Source: Undaria pinnatifida (Eukaryota; Sar; Phaeophyceae; Laminariales; Alariaceae). From it: a stretch of 64,000 bases of DNA. A model generated the notes under the pieces. The model was given only the letters and a program-made list of their open reading frames with translations. It searched no databases and was not told where the DNA came from. The translations under genes were made by a program, and so were the position numbers. The stretch's first letter is position 1; each line of letters opens with the position of its first letter. Shown piece by piece: positions 43,601 through 48,412 of this stretch. The stretch is taken from positions 2,739,197 through 2,803,196 of the forward strand of contig JABAKD010000023.1 of the NCBI GenBank assembly GCA_012845835.1, in the 5' to 3' direction.

Positions 43601-44540
43601 CCCATCCCCAACCCGACGTTTTTGTTCAATAGTCCACTGCAAACAAGAAAATACGTAGAGAGAGACCTTTAATTAGTAGCAACCTTCGTCACACCGAGCA
43701 GCCATGAAATGTTTGTTCGAGAAAATCGCTGGGGGGTATCGTAGAATCAGTCCGTTCTACATACGTTTGAGATTCGACGCTTTAAGTGCGTGCTGCTGCA
43801 TTTGAGGGAAAAAAACGAGACACGTTGTGTAACGTGTTCCGATAATTCGCTGTAACTTCGTTTGTCTACACAGGTTATCGGCAACATCATAGTTCGGTTG
43901 TTGACATGGCGTAACCTGTGTGCGGTAGGGGAATACCAAGGGGATACTTGACAAATGGCGGGCTTGAGAAAAAGATACCTCTATGACGGTTGTATGTGCA
44001 GAGGTTCCCGATCGACCCGCAGACACACTGGCGTTACGGCAAAAAGTTTACGGCAAACAGCAGCTAAGGGCATCAACATCCTTAGTATATTCGGCAGTTG
44101 CAAGCATAGTTTCGCACGACATCGCTCCTAGGTTACACCAGCTTCAACGTTATCCCGTCGCGTCCTTCTTACTTATACCCCTTTAATGCCGCTTGATTCA
44201 TTTTTCGCTAAATTCCGACGCCGCGTCCTTCTTGCCTTCAACCCAGTTTTATGTTGGCATCTCGCTCGCAATCAACAACGCGGTTGGCAGCCGCAGGCGC
44301 GGGGAGCTGAACGGTATGTCGGTGACGATCGAATCTTTGGGCAAGGCCATCTCCCCCATCGTGTGCTCGGCGCTCTTTGCCGTCTCCATTAACGGCAACC
44401 GTTCCTACCCCGTCAACCACTACTTCGTGTTCTACCTCTTGGCATCCATGCGTCTGTCAATGGCATTATTGGCGTGGAACTATGGTTCCGACAACAAGAT
44501 AGTGAAGTTAAACGAGCTACGAGCTTTTCGAAAGCAATAG
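19704..44540 (+). CDS. Major facilitator superfamily transporter, nine-exon gene
   Basis: Predicted secondary transporter of the MFS, most like the 12-helix ZIFL/tetracycline-resistance type exporters; substrate unknown. Exons: 19704-19842, 21455-21638, 36387-36490, 36848-36953, 38457-38570, 39929-40001 (start uncertain), 41954-42049, 43064-43288 and 44247-44540. They join to 1,335 bases, 444 residues plus a stop. Every intron is GT..AG and phases match at all junctions. Family marks in order: WGIAADTLGQRLVLVFG (motif A, helix 2-3 loop), RFLLGLLNG spanning the exon 2/3 junction (helix 4), GGILGPGVGG (motif C, helix 5), FDEVYPLWA (helix 7 region), INNAVGSRRRGELNG and SLGKAISP (helix 10-11). 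Motif C suggests an antiporter, by family knowledge. The second intron is 14.7 kb and repeat-filled. No frameshift is needed. The true 5' end may lie further upstream. Confidence 0.85.
20270..20515 (+). repeat. Repeat R, copy 1 (in MFS intron 1)
   Basis: It matches 43525-43775: GCTGGTTTTGAATCCAGCTC, TGCAAACAAGAAAA, CCTCGTATCGAGCAGCCA, GAAACGTTGGTT and TATCGTGAAACCAGTCC recur with substitutions. The two copies sit in different introns of the same gene in the same orientation. Non-coding, with no terminal structure seen. Confidence 0.75.
20753..20995. mobile_element. Diverged MITE K relative
   Basis: AAAGGCTAGGGTAAGGGGAC on the left and CCCTACCATGGCCTT on the right are an imperfect inverted pair resembling the ends of the elements at 32034-32297 and 62345-62608. 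The interior is not obviously similar. This is a weak call. Confidence 0.4.
20996..21454. other. MFS intron 1, remainder
   Basis: Nothing recognisable apart from the acceptor of exon 2. Confidence 0.4.
21455..21638 (+). CDS. MFS exon 2 (helices 2-3, motif A)
   Basis: Acceptor GTGCCAG, donor GTGATG. It encodes GYYAGLISSSFMIGRLFSS, motif A and a third helix ending in FTVAFIS. The last two bases, AG, join G of exon 3 to give the conserved arginine of RFLLGLLNG, although 14.7 kb of intron intervenes. Confidence 0.88.
21639..23615. other. MFS intron 2, proximal part without recognisable features
   Basis: Several 60-106 codon frames occur on both strands, but none has a domain, a repeat match in the window or helix-like content fitting the MFS gene. 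Confidence 0.4.
23617..24310 (-). pseudogene. Orphan repeated ORF (family M), copy 1
   Basis: Minus-strand fragments in at least three frames align with two other places. The block EPAxRRxPVYVDGE (about 23960-24005) recurs at 27350-27390. RRCGETxCF (about 24160-24185) recurs at 33800-33830. Non-coding similarity also extends through 24060-24125 and 27450-27510 (TTGAGTGAC, TTTGTCATATTTTGT). This is therefore a dispersed element that once encoded a protein of unknown family. It is broken by frameshifts. I cannot assign a function. Confidence 0.6.
24530..24660. repeat. Short inverted-repeat block
   Basis: AACCCCTTTACCACCGGAAACCCG near the left end and CTCTAAACGGGTTAAAAGGG near the right end form loosely inverted halves around TTTGGGGACAAAATTACTTG. 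It may be a small fold-back element; no other copy is seen in the window. Confidence 0.3.
24755..24905 (-). repeat. AACCGCACCGTA motif array, left half
   Basis: CGGTTCGGTGCGGCTCGGCG at the left, then GAAGCGTAGGATTTTCG, GAAACGCGCCGTAGGATTCC and AACCGCACTGATCCGCATCA. The word is the one arrayed at 25434-25670, partly in inverted orientation. The two arrays flank a SINE-like sequence. Confidence 0.6.
24905..25420 (+). repeat. tRNA-derived SINE family I, plus-strand copy with poly-G
   Basis: ACTTAGTTTGGGTAAGCAAT, then TGGCGTCGTCGACAGACCG and a B-box-like AAGGGTTCAAATCGC, then CTTTCCCCATGTCGAACTTC match the minus-strand dimer at 16050-16720. The usual short G run has expanded to about 26 G at 25191-25216. 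A second separator copy (GGCTTAGTTTAGAAAAGGTA) follows at 25368. The copy lies between the two AACCGCACCGTA arrays and may have inserted into that element. Confidence 0.75.
25434..25670 (+). repeat. AACCGCACCGTA motif array, right half
   Basis: AACCGCACCGTAGCATTTAC, AACCGCACCGTAGGAGATCT, AACTGCGTCGTAGGACGC, AACCGCACCGTACGATTTAA, AACCGCACCGTAAGATTCCC and AACCGCACCGTTGGAATAAC follow each other at 30-40 base spacing with unrelated spacers. The words are conserved while the spacers are not, which suggests a protein-binding role rather than simple tandem duplication. Confidence 0.8.
25671..27094. other. MFS intron 2, CTG-rich stretch without a supported gene
   Basis: Contains a TA microsatellite (about 26007-26022) and CTG/CTGCTG runs at 26470-26520. 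Several frames of 90-130 codons overlap here, driven by CT-rich composition. One short segment looks exon-like but was rejected. Confidence 0.4.
27095..27510 (-). pseudogene. Orphan repeated ORF (family M), copy 2
   Basis: A 115-codon minus-strand frame (27442-27095) contains EPATRRTPVYVDGEAYLCKD and then ETSFVRLTLEEHRGYISTAM. It shares the VYVDGE block and downstream ISTA position with copy 1 at 23617-24310 and has non-coding similarity upstream (27450-27510). This is the longest uninterrupted piece of the family in the window. Product unknown; no start codon or flanking ends identified. Confidence 0.6.
27511..27945. other. No recognisable feature
   Basis: Only short frames; no repeat match in the window. 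Confidence 0.4.
27950..28668 (-). repeat. Family A repeat, minus-strand copy
   Basis: The family start block is at 28610-28660 (minus). It continues through CTACAGTGTAGCTGTCAGG, GGGTGACAAAATCTGACAGC and TCAAGTGTATCCCGTAAGTC to the terminal modules with GGTGCTAGGTCTAGGCGATG near 28050-28080. Like other copies it has G-rich tracts in family orientation. Confidence 0.85.
28690..29235 (-). repeat. Repeat O, copy 1 (two related modules)
   Basis: On the minus strand, two modules each contain GGTGTCGACCCGAGAG or TCGACCCGGGAGATC, then a CGGNGATGGGNCCCTATC block. Module 1 (28735-28935) matches 56467-56640 on the plus strand: GTGGAACTCGAACCA, TCGACCCGAGA and GGATGGGAC recur in order. No TIR or ORF is convincing. 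Confidence 0.65.
29318..30078 (+). repeat. Family A repeat, near-complete copy
   Basis: It opens with CACTCCAGCTGTGAGGTCGA and runs through the GTCAACAGGGTGATGTTAGT, GCGCGGAAACTATAACACC, ACAAAATCTGACAGCTGTGG and TCCTGTAAGTCGAATA blocks into G-rich modules. It ends with GGTGGGGCGTTTAAGCGAG and a TA microsatellite at 30022-30039. Confidence 0.87.
30079..30730. other. No recognisable feature
   Basis: A few short frames; no domain or repeat match within the window. Confidence 0.4.
30735..30835 (+). repeat. Dispersed repeat E, copy 3
   Basis: A pyrimidine-rich tract followed by CCAATTGACTTGCGCCTGAC and GCGTATGCGTAGTGATAGGT. It matches 1-50 and 13745-13795. Confidence 0.75.
31015..31120 (+). repeat. 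Repeat F, copy 1
   Basis: GTTGACCAGTAGCAACAACA, CAGCGCAGTTCTTGCAACCA and CACAACAAAGCGTTCGAAAC recur in reverse complement at 45605-45712. It sits directly before the family D SINE here. Confidence 0.8.
31135..31424 (+). repeat. tRNA-derived SINE, family D copy 2
   Basis: A-box-like GGTGGCGTATCAGGTT at 31147 and B box GAGTTCGAGCC at 31192-31202, then the family body: GCGAGAGCGTGAGTTAGCAA, CACTCGATGAACAATCGACG, GCTGAACCCTATGCGCGATA, CAGAAGCTGGAAGG. It is closely similar to copy 1 at 2014-2308. Confidence 0.88.
31425..32033. other. No recognisable feature
   Basis: One minus-strand 102-codon Gly/Arg-rich frame (31955-31647) overlaps CT-rich DNA and has no domain signature. Confidence 0.4.
32034..32297 (-). 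mobile_element. MITE K, copy 1 (TIR ends GGCTACGGTAGG)
   Basis: The left end CAGGCTACGGTAGGAGGGTC and the right end ACCCCCCCTACCATAGCCTTGG are inverted repeats. The interior holds palindromes such as GGGGTCACTCGCGCGAGTAA and AGTCACTCGTGCAACTGGCT. The whole element aligns with 62345-62608 in the opposite orientation. About 264 bases, non-coding. Confidence 0.88.
32298..32920. other. No recognisable feature
   Basis: Short frames only; followed by a TA run at about 32918-32930 at the edge of a family A copy. Confidence 0.4.
32925..33372 (+). repeat. Family A repeat, short copy
   Basis: From GCAGCTGTGAGATCGAATAT through GTCAACAGGGCGATGTTAGT, GCGCGGAAACCATAAAA and CAAGTGAATCCTGTAAGTCG to a G-rich module with GTGTGTGGAAACTATGCATT, where it stops. 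Confidence 0.85.
33395..33770 (+). repeat. Family A repeat, short copy, tandem to the previous
   Basis: CCAGCTGTGAGATTGAAGAT opens a second copy about 30 bases after the previous one, with the same internal order, ending in a G run at 33755-33769. Its right end abuts a family M fragment. Confidence 0.85.
33771..33930 (-). pseudogene. Orphan repeated ORF (family M), fragment 3
   Basis: A minus-strand frame encodes KVSPCWFMPLDEFDILHGSI and RRCGETFCFAEMVQH. This corresponds to CLWTSLIYYVLSG with RRCGETHCFPKWH at about 24160-24250. The nucleotide word GGTTTCACCGCATCTCC is also shared. It shows the family has a conserved upstream part before the VYVDGE block. Confidence 0.55.
34030..34400 (+). 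repeat. Repeat N, left inverted arm
   Basis: CGCCACTGTGCGGTATAGCAG, GATTGGTCAACCCAACCTCG and ACGCTTTCTGTCGTAAAATACA match the reverse complement of 35380-35660. The two arms face each other across about 0.9 kb containing a GTT microsatellite. The arms can be conceptually translated to similar peptides, but with unlike ends and frameshifts. Confidence 0.7.
34515..34680 (+). repeat. (GTT)n microsatellite
   Basis: A long, mostly uninterrupted TTG/GTT run with an internal poly-T block. Leucine- or valine-rich frames across it are artefacts. Confidence 0.95.
35275..35665 (-). repeat. Repeat N, right inverted arm
   Basis: The reverse complement of this stretch aligns with 34030-34400. It carries a 204-codon minus-strand frame (35599-34985) whose first 60 or so residues resemble the plus-strand frame at 34139. 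The similarity (SYR..PT.C.T.YR, THNAFCR.IH.AD) is a repeat relationship, and I do not recognise a protein family. Confidence 0.68.
35700..36386. other. End of MFS intron 2; diverged SINE tail at 36095-36200
   Basis: GCTGAACCCTACACGA and CCACGGCTTGTCCAGA at 36114-36195 resemble the 3' part of the family D SINE, without its tRNA-like head. A TA microsatellite lies at about 36271-36285. Otherwise nothing is recognised before the exon 3 acceptor. Confidence 0.45.
36387..36490 (+). CDS. MFS exon 3 (helix 4)
   Basis: Acceptor TGCGGCAG, donor GTGAGT. It encodes FLLGLLNGVIVVSRTLVSEV and the loop up to MGVVT. Both boundary phases agree with the neighbouring exons. Confidence 0.85.
36848..36953 (+). 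CDS. MFS exon 4 (helix 5, motif C)
   Basis: Acceptor CGTCCAG, donor GTGAAT. It encodes SWAVGGILGPGVGGLLAEPA and the loop to HGLFG. The GPGVGG motif is the antiporter-type motif C. An intron of only 357 bases separates it from exon 3. Confidence 0.87.
36954..38456. other. MFS intron 4; tRNA-like SINE head on minus strand at 37568-37640
   Basis: On the minus strand GGCTGACGAGGCAATTGCAC is followed about 30 bases later by CGTTCGATTCCCACAC, a good B box. This reads like a tRNA-derived head, but acceptor-stem pairing is not evident. The rest of the intron has no recognisable feature. Confidence 0.45.
38457..38570 (+). CDS. MFS exon 5 (helix 6)
   Basis: Acceptor CCAACAG, donor GTGAGT. Split arginine, then YPYILPNLVGAGLSFLALPL and the start of the central cytoplasmic loop. 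The RYPYILPNL wording is typical of ZIFL-like transporters at this position. Confidence 0.85.
38571..39928. other. MFS intron 5
   Basis: A 214-codon minus-strand frame (39342-38698) overlaps open frames on the other strand and shows no domain. I do not call it a gene. The frame continuous with exon 6 is open from 39654. Confidence 0.4.
39929..40001 (+). CDS. MFS exon 6 (start of helix 7; 5' boundary uncertain)
   Basis: The downstream edge is clear: NIRLLLLISGIYA, then donor GTACGG in phase 0. The frame is open back to about 39654 through a hydrophilic segment (HEPESPRTRDDSDIPKRSK) that could be central-loop sequence. The only AG that suits the phase of exon 5 is at 39927-39928, in a weak context without a pyrimidine tract, so a longer exon or an extra small exon remains possible. 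Confidence 0.6.
40145..40280 (+). mobile_element. MITE K fragment
   Basis: CCAAGGCTACGGTAGGGCGG at 40145 is the exact left-end word of the element at 62345, and TCGTAGCCTACGATT near 40266 may be a decayed right end. The interior is not clearly related. It lies in MFS intron 6. Confidence 0.5.
40754..41014 (+). repeat. Tandem repeat, three units of about 84-90 bp
   Basis: GATTAGTCAAAGTTTGACAA begins each unit. Each continues with GTCGAGCATTC, GCAACGGTT and ACAGCACGCGTTTGCAAAAC and ends in GGTGCGTTT. Units two and three are nearly identical, and the first lacks a few bases. The start GTCAAAGTTTGAC is itself palindromic. Confidence 0.92.
41015..41953. other. MFS intron 6, distal part
   Basis: Nothing recognisable; short frames only. 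Confidence 0.4.
41954..42049 (+). CDS. MFS exon 7 (helix 7-8 region)
   Basis: Acceptor CTCCTCAG, donor GTGGGT, phase 0 at both ends. It encodes FVYSGFDEVYPLWALASAAK and GGLDWSTPQIGK. Joined to exon 6, the distance from SLLAQ to the DEVYPLW block is what I expect from ZIFL-type proteins, with no gap. Confidence 0.87.
42050..43063. other. MFS intron 7 with GAT/GAC microsatellite
   Basis: A degenerate GATGAC run at about 42770-42960 gives Asp-rich and Met/Thr-rich frames that are artefacts. A 107-codon minus-strand frame (42352-42029) has no recognisable domain. Confidence 0.5.
43064..43288 (+). CDS. MFS exon 8 (helices 8-10)
   Basis: Acceptor TGGTCAG, donor GTGGGT, phase 0 at both ends, 75 codons. 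It encodes a helix (VFLSCGFLVLALETLVVPYV), a GVKRSQRIGS loop and two further hydrophobic segments ending CYAGSNA. Confidence 0.87.
43525..43775 (+). repeat. Repeat R, copy 2 (in MFS intron 8)
   Basis: It matches 20270-20515 over about 240 bases in the same orientation, including TTGAAACCAGCTCCCAGCCG, GCAAACAAGAAAATA and CACACCGAGCAGCCATGAAA. Confidence 0.75.
44247..44540 (+). CDS. MFS exon 9 (helices 10-12, stop)
   Basis: Acceptor CAACCCAG, phase 0. It encodes FYVGISLAINNAVGSRRRGE, LNGMSVTIESLGKAISP, an extracellular SINGNRSYPVNH loop and a final helix (YFVFYLLASMRLSMALLAW), then a short charged tail ending RAFRKQ and a stop. A run of about 30 bases, almost all G, begins 36 bases after the stop. 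Confidence 0.9.
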   Translation, partial: FYVGISLAINNAVGSRRRGELNGMSVTIESLGKAISPIVCSALFAVSINGNRSYPVNHYFVFYLLASMRLSMALLAWNYGSDNKIVKLNELRAFRKQ

Positions 44541-44575
44541 AGCTCCAAGTTTGATTCTACCGGTGGAGCAGACAA

Positions 44576-44607
44576 GGGGGGCGGGGGGGGGGGGGGGGGG
44601 GGGGGGG
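44576..44607 (+). repeat. Poly-G tract downstream of the MFS stop
   Basis: About 30 bases with a single interrupting C, beginning 36 bases after the stop codon. It would fall in the 3' untranslated region if the transcript extends past it, and could form a G-quadruplex in RNA. Confidence 0.9.
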
Positions 44608-44974
44608 TCTGGTGGGGCGTCATGGTTGCCTTTGTGGACATTAGTGGAGAAGGAGTATGCCAAGCAATATAGGTTAGACTCTGGTCGTAATGCTGATGCA
44701 CAATGTGATAGGAACAAACTACCTGTTACTACGGCTATACTTTGCTGCCGGAGGAGCACCTCTACAGCGGTGGCAGAAAGCGCAATATGGAGATCGCAGT
44801 ACACACGGGAGCTAGCGCATTGGGTTGGTTTGAGAGAGGGACCTTGTGTCGTTTGATTGACGTTGTTTACCTTACCGGCGTGAAATAAACATTGTTTCAG
44901 CTGTAACGCGTACGTGTGGCCGGCTTAAGAAATCAACAAAGTGGCGGGTCATGCATTTCGCGGAACTTGAATTC
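44608..44974. other. No recognisable feature
   Basis: Short frames only. No polyadenylation signal can be assigned with confidence in this stretch. Confidence 0.35.
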
Positions 44975-45205
44975 TCGGTCAAATAGATTCGTTCGAGCGC
45001 CGGCTTCGGGGGGCAGCTCCAACGCCCCTCGCCCTGCCGTGTCTGTTCCGCACATCGACGTGAACGCGGACGGATGCCGAGCGAGACAAGCGAGAGGTAG
45101 CAAAAATAACGCATGTGTAGGAGGAATTCCGTAGATTTCGGTTCTTTCTTAGAGTCTACAGCGTCTGGATGATGTACGAAATTGGCATCATTTACAAACG
45201 GTTGT
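44975..45205 (+). repeat. Repeat G, copy 1
   Basis: It contains CTCCAACGCCCCTCGCCCTG, GTTCCGCACATCGACGTGAA, CGCGGACGGATGCCGAGCGA and GACAAGCGAGA, then a tail ending near AAATTGGCATCATTT. The same order recurs at 57650-57880. Shorter versions lie at 45715-45890 and 58753-58930. Confidence 0.85.
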
Positions 45206-45600
45206 TGGTAATGTTTTGGATTTTGCGGTGGCATAGTCTATACACCTCTTTTGTATGTGGTCACAGATAGTGAGAGAAGGTAAACTAAACAATCAAAACT
45301 TTATCAAGGTATGAAGAAATTCAAATGCTAGCGTACCGGGTACGCAAACACAACTAAACAGACCAGAGACCATACCAAAAATAGAAAATAAACACAACGA
45401 ACGGAGTGGTCGCTTTGAGAAAAAAAAACCCGTACGAGAGGCAATGTTTGTCCAGTCTTTTTTTACGCCGCTTCAAATAGTCGTTCCGTCTATAGTCTGT
45501 TGGCCCACGAAGAACGATCCATCTTTGAGGACCGCATAAAATATCCCACACAAATTCCATGTATAGTATCCCCACAAACGAAACCTGGATGCACTTCTAA
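45206..45600. other. No recognisable feature
   Basis: AT-rich non-coding stretch. Confidence 0.4.
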
Positions 45601-45604
45601 AGGT

Positions 45605-45712
45605 AGGTGTGATTATCAAAAGTACTCGGGTTTCGAACGCTTTGTTGTGTGGTTGCAAGCACTGCGCTGACTTCTTGCTGTTATTGTTGTTGTTTTTGCT
45701 GGTCACTCCGTT
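45605..45712 (-). repeat. Repeat F, copy 2
   Basis: This is the reverse complement of 31015-31120; GTTTCGAACGCTTTGTTGTG, TGGTTGCAAGCACTGCGCTG and TGTTGTTGTTTTTGCTGGTC are shared. Confidence 0.8.
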
Positions 45713-45714
45713 CA

Positions 45715-45890
45715 GCACCTCGACGTGAACGCAGATGGATACTGAGCTAGACAAGCGAGGAGCTCGCAAAAAAATGTATTTCGAACGGTACTCTCCAATT
45801 TCAATCATTTCCGGCATAGTGATGTATGGAGCGGTTGATAAAAAACTTGGCAAGACATTATTTCCAAATTGGCGTCATTTTTTGTCCCAG
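45715..45890 (+). repeat. Repeat G, copy 2 (partial)
   Basis: It starts at CTCGACGTGAACGCAGATGG, followed by AGACAAGCGAGGAGCTCGC and a tail reaching AAATTGGCGTCATTTTTTG. The upstream third of the family is missing; repeat F abuts the break. Confidence 0.75.
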
Positions 45891-46088
45891 AACTAATAAT
45901 ATTTATTGCAAAAAAAAACCGACGGTATTGCGGTAAGCATCATAGTACTGCATTTGTTTTTTGGATTTCGGTAAAGGTACACGTTACATAAATACATGTA
46001 TACAAGGTTCCCCTTCGGGAGGTGGACACGTGCCTCCCGGGGGCGACGCAAGTCGAATGACTACAACTAACTGATGATGATGAAGTTT

Positions 46089-46742
46089 TTATGCAGAAGG
46101 TGTATATCGGAGGGATGCGTAGTGGAAAGAATGTGGATAATATAATAAGATATCACAGACTTTTGGAGGAGGAGGGTTGGGATATTGCTGAGGCTCGGTG
46201 TGATAAGTTATTCGAAAGTCCACTCCGTATAACTGCGTGGCAGCAACTAATTCTACGTTTGTAGCATATGCGTAAGGCTGTGACATGAAGTAAGTGGAGA
46301 TACTCTTCAACACTCGAATATGTAGTAGGTTGAGATCCAGCGACTTCCACAAGTTCTTGATTTGCTCCAGCTAAGATGCTGTCGTGGCAAGTGTTGAAAC
46401 CTGATCCTGGGATAACGGTGTACAAATTGGTTGTGATATGTGGGCAATAATATGTGCACGGACGATGTGATGTAAAGATGGGTTGTTGTGCACACGACGC
46501 GAGATACATCTTAATAAACATGCACCATCACCAATCTCGGGAATAATGGACCATTGACCAGAATTGTTATTGTTGCCGCTGTTGTTGTCTTGATCATTTT
46601 CGCTGTCTGATGGGTTTGTACTGTTGTCGCTGCTGTTAGAGGAATCATTGGTGTCAATTTGTTGTGTGTTTTCTGTGTCCAGTATTTTTCCCCTCGTGCT
46701 TATACCGATGTTTGTTGCCGATATGGTCTGTTGTGTGCACAT
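46089..46742 (-). pseudogene. OTU-domain cysteine protease remnant, copy 1
   Basis: On the minus strand a 123-codon frame from 46742 encodes an Asn/Ser/Asp-rich segment and then GDGACLLRCIS (about 46505-46535). This fits the OTU catalytic Asp-Gly-x-Cys motif. The domain continues in a second frame after an extra AT near 46435 (NLYTVIPGSGFN, SSVEEYL). A third frame follows after one extra base near 46300: YATNVELVAA, FRITYH, then HYASLRY at about 46110-46125 with the catalytic-type histidine. OTU proteins remove ubiquitin and occur both in hosts and in transposons. Two frameshifts in 200 codons indicate a dead copy, unless they are sequence errors; copy 2 lacks the first one. No start of the full protein and no partner gene were found. 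Confidence 0.75.
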
Positions 46743-46847
46743 CGTTACTTTTGCTTGAGTTGTGTTGCTACTTTATATCTCTTTATACAGGTTTCGCTAC
46801 TGCTGTATGGTAACCACCGTGTCAATTGTGAGGGAGAACTCACAGTA
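46356..46847. repeat. Direct duplication, unit 1 (OTU segment)
   Basis: These 492 bases are nearly identical to 47005-47502. Differences include an extra AT near 46435, the absence of a short AGTGAC-type insertion, one missing CTG codon and a few substitutions. Confidence 0.95.
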
Positions 46848-47004
46848 AACTTAGAGTCTATGGACTACGTGCTGCTTGCAGGTGGTGCTGCTGACGGAAC
46901 TTTGCAAGACAAACGGAACTTTTTCGGGCACGTTGGCGTTGTTTGTTCCGTTCAGAAAAATATATTGTCTACACCGACAAATGATTCTTTATTATCTACA
47001 TGAC
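46848..47004. other. Spacer between the OTU duplicates
   Basis: 157 bases of sequence found only here in the window. They separate the two duplicated OTU segments; no coding role seen. Confidence 0.6.
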
Positions 47005-47502
47005 CTTGATTTGCTCCAGCTAAGATGCTGTCACTGTCGTGGAAAGTGTTGAAACCTGATCCTGGGATAACGGTGTACAAATTGGTTGTGATGTGGGCAA
47101 TAATATGTGCACGGACGATGTGATGTAAAGCTGGGTTGTTGTGCACACGACGCGAGATACATCTTAATAAACATGCACCATCACCAATCTCGGGAATAAT
47201 GGACCATTGACCAGAATTGTTATTGTTGCCGCTGTTGTTGTCTTGATCATTTTCGCTGTCTGATGGGTTTGTACTGCTGCTGTCGCTGCTGTTAGAGGAG
47301 TCATTGGTGTCAATTTGTTGTGTGTTTTCTGTGTCCAGTATTTTCCCCGCGTGCTTATACCGATGTTTGTTGCCGATATGGTCTGTTGTTTTTACATCGT
47401 TACTTTTGCTTGAGTTGTGTTGCTACTTCATATCTCTTTATACAGGTTTCGCTACTGCTGTATGGTAACCACCGTGTCAATTGCGAGGGAGAACTCACAG
47501 TA
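47005..47502 (-). pseudogene. OTU-domain remnant, copy 2 (N-terminal half only)
   Basis: The minus-strand frame is intact through the Asn/Ser/Asp-rich region, GDGACLLRCIS, VHNNPALHHIVRAHIIAHI and TTNLYTVIPGSGFN without the frameshift of copy 1. It ends at the duplication boundary before the histidine half. A stop (TAA) follows the ATG-equivalent position upstream, and an indel near 47340 shifts the upstream frame. It represents the more ancestral reading of this segment. Confidence 0.7.
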
Positions 47503-47624
47503 ATGACATAGTTCACGTCGTTGCAGCGGGTACATATACACCGCGCCCGCGTCTAGCAGTGCGGGAAAATTCTCTCGCAAATACATTTTTATGCCACCCC
47601 GATGTACGTGCGAGGACTAAAGTT

Positions 47625-48412
47625 CCACCGTGTGTGTAGTAGACGTATTTAAGCCTGACGATATGCCTATATTTTAGGCTCTAAACCAAATTAAGCCCTA
47701 TCGTGTTTTAAATGTCTACAAAATAGGTCTATTTTATCGACCTAACGAATACGGCAGACCACGGTGAGATGTGGATTTTCCAAAAATATGCACTTGGGCA
47801 CATTTTGGCCCAAGTGCATATTTGAAGCAGTTTTCCGAGTATTTTCCAGCAAACAACAGCATTTCAGACGACAAAAGCTCGAGGAAACATCAGACGGATG
47901 CCTACATTTCGAGGGTGGAAATTGAACCGGGTTGAGGGCCAGTCCTGATGTGCTGCTGTACTGACTGCCACACTGAGGCACACCGAAGGCGGCAGACGCC
48001 TGCGAGGTATCCTACATATATGAAGCGAGTATGGAGTACGAAGCACTCAATGTTTTTGCCAGGCACCAGTTATTTGTTTTGGCCGTTTGTTCAAGCTCGC
48101 ACAGCATGGGCAGGGGAGGGTCTTTCTCGAAGTTTCCACCCACTCATGTGCTGACTCATGACATAAATCCTCGTCTTGCCATCTGCGTCTGGAGTAGTGC
48201 ATAAATATCATAGTCTATTTTCAAGTAGTTTGATCTTTCCTCGGCTTTTCTTTTTATGCGTACTGAAAGAGACCACTATTTCGAGTTTTAGACATATTAT
48301 GGTGCTTTTTTTATGCGTTTAAGGTCGAAATATCGAATGGCCTAGCTCTTCCATTTGGAAGTACTTAAGACCTAACCTCGAGGCTTAAATACGTCTAGTG
48401 TGTGGTTGCCCG
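47625..48412. mobile_element. TIR element of about 780 bp, non-autonomous
   Basis: The left end reads TAGTAGACGTATTTAAGCCT (47637-47656). The reverse complement of the right end, ACTAGACGTATTTAAGCCT, lies at 48381-48400. Secondary inverted words (TAGGTC, AAATATAGGC-like) lie inside each end. The interior holds a tRNA-like B box on the minus strand (GGTTCAATTTCC, about 47915) and no protein. Likely a non-autonomous DNA transposon; the target-site duplication was not resolved. Confidence 0.75.
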
